Positions 26,467 through 34,720 of a stretch of 64,000 bases of DNA are shown in pieces (within the stretch, counting starts at the first letter, position 1; every line of letters starts with the position of its first letter). Source of the stretch: an uncultured Clostridia bacterium (GTDB lineage: Bacteria; Bacillota; Clostridia; Christensenellales; UBA1242); assembly GCA_947625515.1 (NCBI GenBank), contig CANQOO010000001.1, positions 186,001 through 250,000 on the forward strand, in the 5' to 3' direction. The notes beneath the pieces are model-generated. The model made no database searches and had not been told where the DNA came from. It worked only from the letters and a program-made list of their open reading frames with translations. The position numbers and the translations under genes were made by a program.

Positions 26467-26997
26467 ATGCGAAAACCAGTGTATATCAGATGCCCGCGAT
26501 GCGAGCTGAATTATATTGAGAAAAAGGACAAACTTTGCAGTGTTTGCAAGGCGGAACTTTCTGCCAAGAAGGATGAGTTTATTGGCGACCTTGACCTTGA
26601 ACTTTGCCCAATCTGCAAGACGAACTACATCCAGCCGGATGAGATTATGTGTGCCACATGCTTGCGTGACCACCAAGTGGACGATGACGACATCTCAAAC
26701 GACTGGGATGAATATATGAATCGCGACGAAGAGGAAGTGATTTATGACGACGAAGAAACGGGCGACATGGCGTCCGTTACGGATTCGCTGGAAGATGAAG
26801 TTTTGGATGACGACATCGACAGCGGCATTGGCTTTGACGACTCTTTGGATGACACCAGCCTTGACGATGACGACGCCGAAGAGGACGATGACCTTGATGA
26901 AACGGTAGACGATCTTGATTTGGATGATGACCTAGGCGATTTGGACGACGTGGACGACGATGACGAAGAAGATGACGACGACGATGATGATTTTTAA
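26467..26997 (+). CDS. Double zinc-ribbon protein with extremely acidic tail
   Basis: The 176-residue protein has two CxxC pairs making a zinc ribbon (CPRCELNYIEKKDKLCSVC), then a second set (CPICKTNYIQPDEIMCATC), and then about 110 residues dominated by Asp and Glu, ending in a run of Asp. The tail recalls acidic chaperone-like tails and the delta subunit of RNA polymerase, but there is no delta domain. A nucleic-acid or polymerase partner is plausible. It has a strong promoter of its own, and its stop codon lies inside its terminator hairpin. Family not recognised. Confidence 0.75.
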   Translation: MRKPVYIRCPRCELNYIEKKDKLCSVCKAELSAKKDEFIGDLDLELCPICKTNYIQPDEIMCATCLRDHQVDDDDISNDWDEYMNRDEEEVIYDDEETGDMASVTDSLEDEVLDDDIDSGIGFDDSLDDTSLDDDDAEEDDDLDETVDDLDLDDDLGDLDDVDDDDEEDDDDDDDF

Positions 26998-27012
26998 TCA
27001 TCATCTTTTTTT
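26983..27012 (+). terminator. Terminator hairpin that contains the stop codon
   Basis: GATGATGATT and AATCATCATC pair perfectly around a TTT loop and are followed by seven Ts. The left arm encodes the final Asp residues, and the TAA stop sits at the loop and the start of the right arm. Termination and the end of translation are therefore physically coupled. Confidence 0.85.
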
Positions 27013-27139
27013 GTTTTTAATTATGTTTCTTATTTTAATTTTAAAATTTGATTTGTTTAGATTCTTGTTTTATTTAAATATGTAAATTTTTAACTAATTT
27101 TTATTTTTTGTGCTTATATTTTTGCCATGATGCAAAAGA

Positions 27140-27189
27140 AAAAAGCCAAACGCTCTTTTCTGCCATGTGGCAGGGTGTTTGACTTTTTA
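27140..27189. terminator. Strong bidirectional terminator between convergent genes
   Basis: CTGCCATGTGGCAG forms the top of a long stem. The outer arms AAAAAGCCAAACGC and GTGTTTGACTTTTT pair with few mismatches. It can serve the acidic zinc-ribbon gene and the large surface protein gene, which converge. Confidence 0.85.
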
Positions 27190-27259
27190 TGAAATTGATT
27201 GCTGCATTAATTTTTTTTGTCGTTTTTCAACGCTTCTTTGCAGTTTTTATTGCTTTCTC

Positions 27260-30200
27260 TTATTTTTTGTCGCTGCTATTGTTTGCTGTTTTTTGAGCCT
27301 CTTTTTTGGAATCTTTCTGCATTTTCCTGCGTTGACTTTCTTGTTCGGCGTAGATTTTTCTTTCAAGTGAAAGCAGGTGTTCGGCAGATTTTGTTTCGTC
27401 AATTTGCTTGTTCAGCACTTCAAGTTTTTCAGCAATTACGGTGCGTTTCTTCGCAAAAATCTTGAACTCTTTGTCTGTTTCTTTCGAAACTGCACCTTTA
27501 TCCTTTTCGCGAAGTGCCACAACTTTGCTCTTGTGGGTGCTTTCAAGAGTTGCAAGCTCCTGTTCATATTTTGCCTTGGAAGTTTCAAGTGCGTTCAATT
27601 CTTCATCTCTTGCTTGTGCAGCCTTGCGTTTGATGAGGTCAACATTTGCACTTGTCTTGCGGTCGTAACTGCTCTTACGCTTGATTTGAATTTTCTTGAT
27701 TTTCACTTTTCTCAGGAAATATCCCACAACTGCAATCACAATTGCAAGTGCGGTGATGAGAGTTGGAATAAGCAGCCAGTTGAAGCTCTGATTTGCGTTT
27801 TCCGCATCGCTGCTGTCGTCTGTGGTCTCATCCTCATCTGGAACGGAGTCATCCGCCTCGCTGGCAAGCACGCAGGATTCGTTCACATCATATGCCTCGT
27901 CATTTGTTGCAGTCTGTGCCTCGTTAAATTCGTCCTCAGTGCTTTTTGAAAGGACAGGGGCATAGATAGCAGCCGAGCCAGAAGTTCCTTCGCCGCAAAT
28001 AAGTGCCATATAAAGTTGGGTTGATGTGGCGTTTTCTGAATTGAAGATGATTTTATATTCCTTAAATTCTTTGTCAGAAACAATGTTGGCGATATATTTA
28101 AATCCAGTCAAGCCCAAAGTTACGCCATATTCCGACTCTGTTTCGTCATTAAGGATGTTGAAATGCGTCTTCACTTTGAATGTCAAGGCATAATATGTGC
28201 CGGCTTCCAAATCGATGTTGAAATTGGACTGGATTGTGTAAGCACCTGCTCCGCCGACTGACATAAAGAAGAAGTCGTCATCTTGTGCATCCTCAACATA
28301 ATACAAGCTGCTGCCTTTTTCGAAGTTGAAGCCCTTGACAATTTCGCCGCGAACGGTGTTGCCATCGCTGCTTGTCACACTGCCCTTAAATGGAGTGGAG
28401 GTGCTTTGGTCGCCAAGTTTTTGGAAGTTTTCGTCAAGATTAAGCCCAAAATTGGTCATGTCCACAACGTTTTGTGGGTTAGATGGGAGGGTGACGTCGC
28501 TTTGCACATCAAATCTGTCAAGATAAACAACGCCAGTTTTTCCTTCGCTTTGCGTGCCAAAATCAATTTCGACATACACCTTGCTTGCACCTGGGAAGGA
28601 TTTGAAATAAACCTCATCTTCTTTCCAATTAGCGGAGGAAATGTCCTTCTTTTCAAACAGCTTCATTCCGCTTTCTTCAAAGAGGGTGATGTTGAAACTG
28701 CCCTGTGTGCCGGTCTTGAACATGAAGGAAAGTTTATGAATTGGGTCGGACGCACCATTGTATGCGGAATTTGCGGAGATGTCAAAACTTTCTGACCTTA
28801 ATTTTTGCCAAGTTTTTGAAACGTTGCCCAGCACAAGCACATTTTCTGGGTTCTCGTCGCCGAAACTGTTGCCCGGGTTTTGATATGTTGTCCAATAATA
28901 TGGATTTTGTGAATCAGGGCATTTTGTTTCTGCCTTGTAGTCGTCAAATTTGGCACGATACTGCTTATAATATTCCGATGCTGTGTTGACAACGCCATTG
29001 AAGAGGTTGCCAGAGCCGTTTGTGATTGTCCAATTTTGAGGGGCATATAAGCCATGCTCTTCGCCGGTTGTGGTCACATTGTCAAATTCGCCATTCGCCA
29101 GTGTGGAAGAGCCTGCCGCGGTGCCAAGTTGCACTTTGTTTGTGGCGTTTTCATATTCGGCAGAGGTGGCAGTTTCCACTTTCACATTGTCGAACACAAT
29201 GCAGCCGGTGGAAGATTCACTTGAATTTCCAAGCCCAAGACCGATGTTGATGGCACTATCCACAAGTGCGTTGCCCTTCACATAAAATTCAGCCGTTGCA
29301 TAGTTGTTGAGGAAGTTGTCGGATGTGCTTGTTGAAAGTGCACTGCTGGTGGCTTCTGAGGCGAGGGTGTATGCCTCGTCGTCCACAAGGTCTTTCACAA
29401 GTGCGTCACTTTCTTTGATGAACATATATGCGTTGCCGCTTGTAATTTCGGAAACCTTATATCTCGCCGAGATTTTGTAGATTTTTTGGCGTTCAATCTT
29501 GATGTCTTGTGAAAGCACTTTCACACTGTTATTGTCTGTCCAAAGTGCCAGCACACGGCCGTTTTCTGTGGATGTTTTCACTTTCAGGCGAGGGGTGTCC
29601 TCATCCGTCTGTTCAAGTTCGACATCATATGAAAGGTCGGAGCCGACAAAATCATATCCGGTGATGTTTTTAAAGGTTGGAGCCGCTTGGATGTCAAACA
29701 CGCCAGCATTGCCCGCACTTCCATGCTCTTTTGTCCAAAATTCCAGGCCGCCCGAGGCGGAGCCTTTCTCGAAATTGAAATCAAATTCGGTTGTCGTATC
29801 CGTAAGGCTTAAATCCTTTGCGGAAAGTTCTTTTGACGTTCTAAAATCGCAGAATTGTGTGCAATTTTGATGTGTTGTTGGGGCGTTGGAGTAAGTGATA
29901 TCGTAGGATTTGTCGAAATCGTCGTTATATGTTTTCCAGAAGGCGTTTTCGCTATATTTGCTTACTCTCACATTGTCAAAGAACACCACGCCGCTGCTGA
30001 CTGACGACTTTCCGCCCAGCCAAAGTTCAAGATTGACTGTTTGGCTTTGGTCGCCGGTTGCCACAAAGAAATTGAAGGTGACCCAATCTTTGGATGTGAC
30101 GCCCGTGAATTCTGCTTTGACAGTTTTGCCGTCTTTGTCTTTAAGCCCGTTCAGATAAATTGAGCCGCGAGAATCTGTGTTGAGCGGGTTTGAAGTGGTT

Positions 30201-31162
30201 TTGGCGTTGTAGTATGCAGTTTTTGGTGCAACTTTATAGACGCCATGAACATTGTCGGATGAAGAAGGCTCAAAGGTGATGTTTTTGCAAAGATATGCAT
30301 TTGCACCGTTTTTGATGTCCACCTTGCCGTCCTCTTTTGTTGGGTCGGTGATGTCAGTTTTGTTGACATACACTGGTTGTCCATTATACATAAAGCCGAC
30401 AAAATTGTCGTCCTCATAAAAAATGTTGATGTCTTTCAGGTCGCTTTCATCTTCCATCGTGCTTGAAATGACGGTTGGATTTGTTTTGTCGAGAGTTTTG
30501 AGAAGATAGAACGAACTGCCTGTGCTGAGGGTGAAAGAAATGTATTCATCCAAAACATTGCCGTCCTCATCCACTTTGAAAGGCTTGGAAGCGAACGCAT
30601 TTTTTGTGAGCTCAACATGCTCTTCATCACCTGTGCTGCCAGCTTGCTCGTAGGTGGTGATTCTTTCATAGTTTGCTGCCGACTTGAATACCACCTTGAA
30701 GGAATAGTAGGAATTTGCGTCCAAGGTGACGGAATTGGAACGGAAGCCTTGTTTGGCGGCGGAATAATCTCCGGATTTTTTTGTGCGGGAATTAATCATC
30801 AGCACCTGAGAATCTGCCCCACTTGTGCCAGGATTTTTGGACAAATAAAAAGAACTGGTCATGTATCTTTGGAAAGAACTTCCAGTGTTGATGACGCCAG
30901 CGGTTGTGTTGTTGTCCGAAACTTGTTTTGCCCAGCCAGTTGGGGATGTGAGCAGTGTGCTTGAAGAGGTTGAATTGAAATTGCTGTTTGAGAGCGTCAC
31001 TTGTTCAACATAGCTCTTTTGATAGGTTGTGGAACTTGTCGCTGCATGGGCAGGAAGAATTTCAACTGCTGTGCTGATTGCACCTGTCGTTGCCATTGGG
31101 ATGACCGCTGCCAGCGTCAGCAATGCAAGTTTTGAGTTCTTTTTGTTTTTGACTTTTTTCAT
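27260..31162 (-). CDS. Large surface protein with repeated jelly-roll-type domains, TM helix and cytoplasmic coiled coil
   Basis: The 1300-residue protein has an N-terminal signal peptide ending near AHAATSS. A very large extracellular part follows, rich in Ser, Thr, Asn, Tyr and Phe. Motifs of the type GVVFFDNVRV recur near residues 397, 658, 881 and, weakly, 1067. These are typical closing strands of carbohydrate-binding (CBM4/9-like) jelly-roll domains, so I infer four such domains. A membrane helix (WLLIPTLITALAIVIAVVGY) lies near residues 1127-1150. About 150 residues of Lys/Glu-rich coiled coil follow on the cytoplasmic side, which is unusual for an adhesin. The start follows AAAGGTG. 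It is monocistronic with its own promoter. Confidence 0.85.
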   Translation of the reverse strand: MKKVKNKKNSKLALLTLAAVIPMATTGAISTAVEILPAHAATSSTTYQKSYVEQVTLSNSNFNSTSSSTLLTSPTGWAKQVSDNNTTAGVINTGSSFQRYMTSSFYLSKNPGTSGADSQVLMINSRTKKSGDYSAAKQGFRSNSVTLDANSYYSFKVVFKSAANYERITTYEQAGSTGDEEHVELTKNAFASKPFKVDEDGNVLDEYISFTLSTGSSFYLLKTLDKTNPTVISSTMEDESDLKDINIFYEDDNFVGFMYNGQPVYVNKTDITDPTKEDGKVDIKNGANAYLCKNITFEPSSSDNVHGVYKVAPKTAYYNAKTTSNPLNTDSRGSIYLNGLKDKDGKTVKAEFTGVTSKDWVTFNFFVATGDQSQTVNLELWLGGKSSVSSGVVFFDNVRVSKYSENAFWKTYNDDFDKSYDITYSNAPTTHQNCTQFCDFRTSKELSAKDLSLTDTTTEFDFNFEKGSASGGLEFWTKEHGSAGNAGVFDIQAAPTFKNITGYDFVGSDLSYDVELEQTDEDTPRLKVKTSTENGRVLALWTDNNSVKVLSQDIKIERQKIYKISARYKVSEITSGNAYMFIKESDALVKDLVDDEAYTLASEATSSALSTSTSDNFLNNYATAEFYVKGNALVDSAINIGLGLGNSSESSTGCIVFDNVKVETATSAEYENATNKVQLGTAAGSSTLANGEFDNVTTTGEEHGLYAPQNWTITNGSGNLFNGVVNTASEYYKQYRAKFDDYKAETKCPDSQNPYYWTTYQNPGNSFGDENPENVLVLGNVSKTWQKLRSESFDISANSAYNGASDPIHKLSFMFKTGTQGSFNITLFEESGMKLFEKKDISSANWKEDEVYFKSFPGASKVYVEIDFGTQSEGKTGVVYLDRFDVQSDVTLPSNPQNVVDMTNFGLNLDENFQKLGDQSTSTPFKGSVTSSDGNTVRGEIVKGFNFEKGSSLYYVEDAQDDDFFFMSVGGAGAYTIQSNFNIDLEAGTYYALTFKVKTHFNILNDETESEYGVTLGLTGFKYIANIVSDKEFKEYKIIFNSENATSTQLYMALICGEGTSGSAAIYAPVLSKSTEDEFNEAQTATNDEAYDVNESCVLASEADDSVPDEDETTDDSSDAENANQSFNWLLIPTLITALAIVIAVVGYFLRKVKIKKIQIKRKSSYDRKTSANVDLIKRKAAQARDEELNALETSKAKYEQELATLESTHKSKVVALREKDKGAVSKETDKEFKIFAKKRTVIAEKLEVLNKQIDETKSAEHLLSLERKIYAEQESQRRKMQKDSKKEAQKTANNSSDKK

Positions 31163-31196
31163 GTTTCACCTTTTGTTGTAAGAATTTAACCAAAGA

Positions 31197-31225
31197 ATTA
31201 TAACACATAAATTTATAATAATCAA
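31197..31225 (-). promoter_or_regulatory. Sigma-A promoter for surface protein gene
   Basis: On the minus strand, TTGATT and an exact TATAAT are 17 bases apart, about 35 bases upstream of the ATG at 31162. Confidence 0.75.
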
Positions 31226-31299
31226 GTAAAGTTAAATATTTTCTTCAAATTTCTTCCATACTAAACCCAAAATCAAGCGGAGTGGAATGGAGGGGAAGA

Positions 31300-31812
31300 G
31301 TGCTTAAAAGTGATGCCGCACCAAAAGCGGGGGAAGGCAAAATCGTGAAAGCAAAAGTGGCGGGAAAGAATGCGGAGTCAAAATCGGCGAAAGAAAAGGC
31401 GGCGGAGGCAAAAGAAATGGAGGCAAAATCGGCGAAAATTGACACGGAAAAATTGTCCGGAAAGCAAGTTTTTTTGCTTTGTTTTTGTGGGGCGTTGATT
31501 GGGCTTGTCAATGGATTTTTTGGCGGCGGCGGCGGAATGATTTGTGTTCCCTTACTTGAAAGGCTGTTGCATTTGCCAAGCAAATATTCTCATGCGACAG
31601 CAATCGTCATAATTCTGCCAATTTCTTTTGTCAGTGCAATCATCTATTTTTTGAACGGGAATTTGCAAACGGTGCCATTTGTGACGGTAGGCAGCGGCGT
31701 TGTGCTGGGTGGCATCGTTGGCTCCTTTTTGCTGAAATTTTTGCCAGCAAAAGTCATAAAAATCATCTTTGTTCTCATCATGCTTGCGGGCGGAATTCGT
31801 TTGCTGTTTTAG
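31300..31812 (+). CDS. Half-size TauE/SafE-type permease with Lys/Ala-rich N-terminus
   Basis: The C-terminal 120 residues are one half of a TauE/SafE (DUF81) permease, a family linked to export of sulfite or other organic anions. They contain GLVNGFFGGGGGMICVPLL and four membrane helices ending IIFVLIMLAGGIRLLF. The family normally has two such halves in one chain. The first 50 residues are a charged Lys/Ala/Glu extension. I choose GTG 31300 because GGAGGGG lies 5-7 bases upstream; 31282 and an internal ATG near 31417 are alternatives. The other half is encoded at 32243, so the two probably form a heterodimer. Confidence 0.75.
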   Translation: MLKSDAAPKAGEGKIVKAKVAGKNAESKSAKEKAAEAKEMEAKSAKIDTEKLSGKQVFLLCFCGALIGLVNGFFGGGGGMICVPLLERLLHLPSKYSHATAIVIILPISFVSAIIYFLNGNLQTVPFVTVGSGVVLGGIVGSFLLKFLPAKVIKIIFVLIMLAGGIRLLF

Positions 31813-32242
31813 AGAAATCAAATGTGATAAAAAATAAAATTTTTTGCAAAAAAGCCCGTTTTTTTTTGCGTTTTTTTGTTATTGTTTTAATTTCTTACTT
31901 TAAATTTTTCGTGAGCGATTTCTTATTTTTCTGATTGATTTTAATATTTTTTTTGAGTGGGTTTTTATGCGTTTTTGAGAGATGTTTATGCTTTTTTGCA
32001 ATATTTTGCGTTGATTTCATTTTAGTTCTTGTGTTTTTTGTAAAAATATTTATTGTTTGCTGCGTTTTAATTTTTTGTTTTTTTGCAAATTTGCTTGTTT
32101 TTGCCGCATTTTTGCGGGTTTTTTGTGCTTTTATTTTAATTTTAAATTTTTTGCAAAATTAATTGCATTTTGAGGCATATTATTTTTGACACATTCCTGA
32201 CGCATTGCCATGGTTTGTGACGACAACAGTTGAGGGCTTTTG
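31813..32242. other. T-rich gap between the two TauE halves
   Basis: The 430-base gap contains a weak terminator-like inverted repeat near 31847-31877 (an A-run with GC, then GCG and a T-run). The rest is long T-rich sequence with repeated TTTTTTGC-type strings. The ORF-track entry at 31935 in this stretch is Phe-rich low complexity and is not called. Confidence 0.5.
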
Positions 32243-32611
32243 GTGATTTATTTTTTGTATTGTCTGGCAGGATTTGTTGCGGGGATTTTTGGCGGGCTGG
32301 GTATGGGCGGAGGAACGCTGCTCATTCCCATTCTGACAATTTTTCTCAATTTCGACCAAAAACTTGCCCAAGGAATCAACCTGCTCAGCTTTCTTGTCAT
32401 GGCAATTTTCTCCATTTATATCCACCACCGTCATGGATTTATTGTGACCAAAAACATTCATTGGATTATCATTTTTGGGGTGGTGTTTTCGGTGGTGGGG
32501 GCACTGTGCATGTCTTTCCTGCCGTCCCAAATTTTGAGAATTGGTTTTGGGGTGTTCTTGATTGTGCTTTCCATTATTGAATTTGTGAAGGTGATAAAAA
32601 ATAAAAATTGA
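32243..32611 (+). CDS. Half-size TauE/SafE-type permease, second half
   Basis: The 122-residue protein has four membrane helices and the family motif GIFGGLGMGGGTLLIPIL near residue 13. The GGGxGxGGG-type loop is shared with the gene at 31300. I use GTG 32243 because GAGGG lies six bases upstream; TTG 32240 is too close to it. With its partner it would make a full-length permease. Alternatively each could form a homodimer. The 3' end flows straight into a degenerate repeat. Confidence 0.78.
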   Translation: MIYFLYCLAGFVAGIFGGLGMGGGTLLIPILTIFLNFDQKLAQGINLLSFLVMAIFSIYIHHRHGFIVTKNIHWIIIFGVVFSVVGALCMSFLPSQILRIGFGVFLIVLSIIEFVKVIKNKN

Positions 32612-32735
32612 TGACCAAAAAACTTTGCAACTGATATAACTTTGCAGCCTAATAAAAAATTGAAAGTGATAAAAAATTGCAACCTGATAAAAATTGAAAA
32701 TGATATTAAAATTAAAGTGATAAAAATTGATGCTG
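32591..32735 (+). repeat. Degenerate tandem repeat spanning the permease stop codon
   Basis: Units near 17-20 bp with the core GTGATAAAAATTGAAAA repeat about eight times. The first copy, GTGATAAAAAATAAAAATTG, contains the final codons of the permease gene, with the TGA stop at 32609-32611. The later copies are non-coding. Confidence 0.6.
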
Positions 32736-32837
32736 AAAAACATAAAGCATTATTTGGGGTGAAAATAAAATTGATGTCAATATGAAGAAAAATTTTAAAT
32801 GCCAGAAAAAAAATAGAAAAAAGAATGGGAAAAATAG

Positions 32838-32867
32838 TGGACAAATCCTCTTCAATTATGTTATATT
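32838..32867 (+). promoter_or_regulatory. Possible promoter for ferredoxin gene
   Basis: TGGACA and TATATT are 18 bases apart, about 37 bases before the ferredoxin ATG. Confidence 0.5.
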
Positions 32868-32903
32868 ATATCTTGAATAAAACAAAACATATGAGGTGAG
32901 GTT

Positions 32904-33080
32904 ATGGTCAACAAAAACAAATGTATCTCCTGCGGGACTTGCGTGGCAATTTGTCCAGTGGGGGCAATATCTTTCGGCGAGGACGGGAAGGCACAGATTG
33001 ACAAGACAAAATGCATTCATTGCGGTGCTTGCCAAGCAAGCTGCCCGGTTGAGGCCATAGATTTGGACGCAGAAGAATAG
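32904..33080 (+). CDS. Small 2[4Fe-4S] ferredoxin
   Basis: This 58-residue gene was missed by the ORF track. It has two classic cluster motifs, CISCGTCVAICP and CIHCGACQASCP, each CxxCxxCxxxCP, so it should carry two [4Fe-4S] clusters and transfer electrons at low potential in the cytoplasm. The ATG follows GAGGTGAGG. It begins a co-directional run with the Ppx-like, HtrA-like and MreB-like genes. Its partner enzyme is not evident. Confidence 0.93.
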   Translation: MVNKNKCISCGTCVAICPVGAISFGEDGKAQIDKTKCIHCGACQASCPVEAIDLDAEE

Positions 33081-33087
33081 TTTGCAA

Positions 33088-33113
33088 GTGCGACATTTGA
33101 AAAATGTACGCAC
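33088..33113 (+). other. Intercistronic hairpin without T-run
   Basis: GTGCGACATTT pairs with AAATGTACGCAC with one bulged base, giving a stem of about 11 base pairs and a three-base loop. No T-run follows, so an RNA-processing or stability role is likelier than termination. Confidence 0.5.
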
Positions 33114-33155
33114 CGCGTGTGACAAATTTAAACAATTTAACATTTTGAGGAAATT

Positions 33156-34637
33156 ATGGAAAATATCGCTTTTATCACTCTTGACGACAAGAAACTTAGG
33201 CTTTTGATTATTCAAAGCCGCAACGGGAGATATCGCATTTTGGAGCAAATCGAAAATTCATATGATTTGACCAACGATATCCTGAAAGAATGTTTGTTCA
33301 GCCCAAAATCCAAATCGGATATTTTGAAAATCCTGAACATATATCGCTACACCATTGAAACATTTAAGGTGTCAAAAATGGTGGCTTATGCCGCAAAAAT
33401 CGTCGTTAAAGCAAGAAATTATCGGGGATTTTTGGATGAAATCTACACCAACACCGGCATGAACTTCTTAATCGCGAATGACGACGAAGTGGTGAAAAAT
33501 GTTTACAGTGCCTGCATGGTGAGGATGGACACCTCAAAAGGCTACATCATCAATGTGGGGGCATATGACACACACATCATCAAGTTCAATCGCAGAAATG
33601 TCGTTGATTTTGACACCATCCCATATGGGCACAGCAACCTGTCCAGCGAGGACGTCCCGTTTGCAGAAAAAGTTGCCATGGTGAAGAAAGAACTCAAAAA
33701 ATGCCCGCTTGTGAAAGCGTTTGATGATGATGCTGTGCTGGGCTGCGGCTCTGCGTTCATTGATATCGCCAGAATTGCAAAAAAATTGACGAGATATCCA
33801 ATTGATATCGACAACAATTTTGATTTGTCAAAAGAAGCACTTGATAAGGTGGCGGACTTTGTCGGCAGTTTGGATGCTCAAAAAATCAAAAAAATCAAGG
33901 GCATGGGTGCGGACGGCAGAGAGAGCATTGACGGCGGCTTGGCAATTTTGACGGCAATTTATGACTTGTTTAAATCTAAGGATATCACCATTTGCTCTGC
34001 AAGTATGCTTGAAGGCGTTGTGCTTGCCAACCTGGTCGGCGTGGCAAATGAAAAATATTCCGACCTGTTGCAAAACAGCTTGGATGCGTATTATGAATTT
34101 AAGAAAGAGGGAATGGCAATCAACACCCAGGTCTATGAAATGGCAATTTTGCTGTTTAAACAACTGAAAGTTGTTCATAAACTTCCTCGTGCATATGTGA
34201 AACCGCTGAAAATCGCTTCTTATATGTATGACTGCGGCAAGTTTATCAGTTTTAATGACAATCATAAGCACGCCTATTACGCCATTCTGAACTCCAACAT
34301 TGCAGGGGCGTCACAAAAAGATATCTTGCTGGGGGCACTTGCTTGCTCTTGCCAAACTTTGGACAACTTTAATTTGGCAGAGGTGATGAAATATAAAGAC
34401 ATCCTCTCGGAAGAAGATGTGGATGCCATCAGGAAAATTGGCATGCTTGTCAACTTGGCTGTCAGCCTTAACGCGTCGAGGAAGAACGTCATCAACGACA
34501 TTGTCTGCGACATCTTGGGCGACAGCATCATCATGAAAACCGTGGTGAACGCGGACCCGTCTTTTGAGATTATTGAAAGCATGAAAATGGCAGATGATTT
34601 CAGAAGGACTTTCAAGAAAAGTTTGCAGGTCATCTGA
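33156..34637 (+). CDS. Ppx/GppA-fold protein lacking phosphatase motifs
   Basis: The 493-residue protein follows the layout of exopolyphosphatase / pppGpp phosphatase: an ASKHA-type N-terminal part (to about residue 300) and a C-terminal HD-like helical part. Active enzymes have DxGSNS, an EEA glutamate and DIGGGSTE. Here these positions read TLDDKK, NDDEVVKN and NVGAYDTH (near residue 132), so the phosphate-binding loops are lost. LGCGSAFIDIARI near 195 and the SMLEGVVLANL region near 285 support the family. The HD residues of the C-terminal part are partly recognisable (YMYDCGKF, HAYYAIL). It probably binds a ligand or partner rather than hydrolysing polyphosphate. The ATG follows GAGG. Confidence 0.75.
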   Translation: MENIAFITLDDKKLRLLIIQSRNGRYRILEQIENSYDLTNDILKECLFSPKSKSDILKILNIYRYTIETFKVSKMVAYAAKIVVKARNYRGFLDEIYTNTGMNFLIANDDEVVKNVYSACMVRMDTSKGYIINVGAYDTHIIKFNRRNVVDFDTIPYGHSNLSSEDVPFAEKVAMVKKELKKCPLVKAFDDDAVLGCGSAFIDIARIAKKLTRYPIDIDNNFDLSKEALDKVADFVGSLDAQKIKKIKGMGADGRESIDGGLAILTAIYDLFKSKDITICSASMLEGVVLANLVGVANEKYSDLLQNSLDAYYEFKKEGMAINTQVYEMAILLFKQLKVVHKLPRAYVKPLKIASYMYDCGKFISFNDNHKHAYYAILNSNIAGASQKDILLGALACSCQTLDNFNLAEVMKYKDILSEEDVDAIRKIGMLVNLAVSLNASRKNVINDIVCDILGDSIIMKTVVNADPSFEIIESMKMADDFRRTFKKSLQVI

Positions 34638-34720
34638 GCAACTTAGGGGTGCAAAAAACCTTTGCCACATTTGGGAGCATTTCCCACTCGGGCAAATTTT
34701 AGGAGATGTGAAAAACAAAA

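Noticed and set aside
31935-32162. 75-residue Phe-rich ORF between the TauE halves
   Set aside because: It is low-complexity T-rich sequence translated in one frame, with no start signal.
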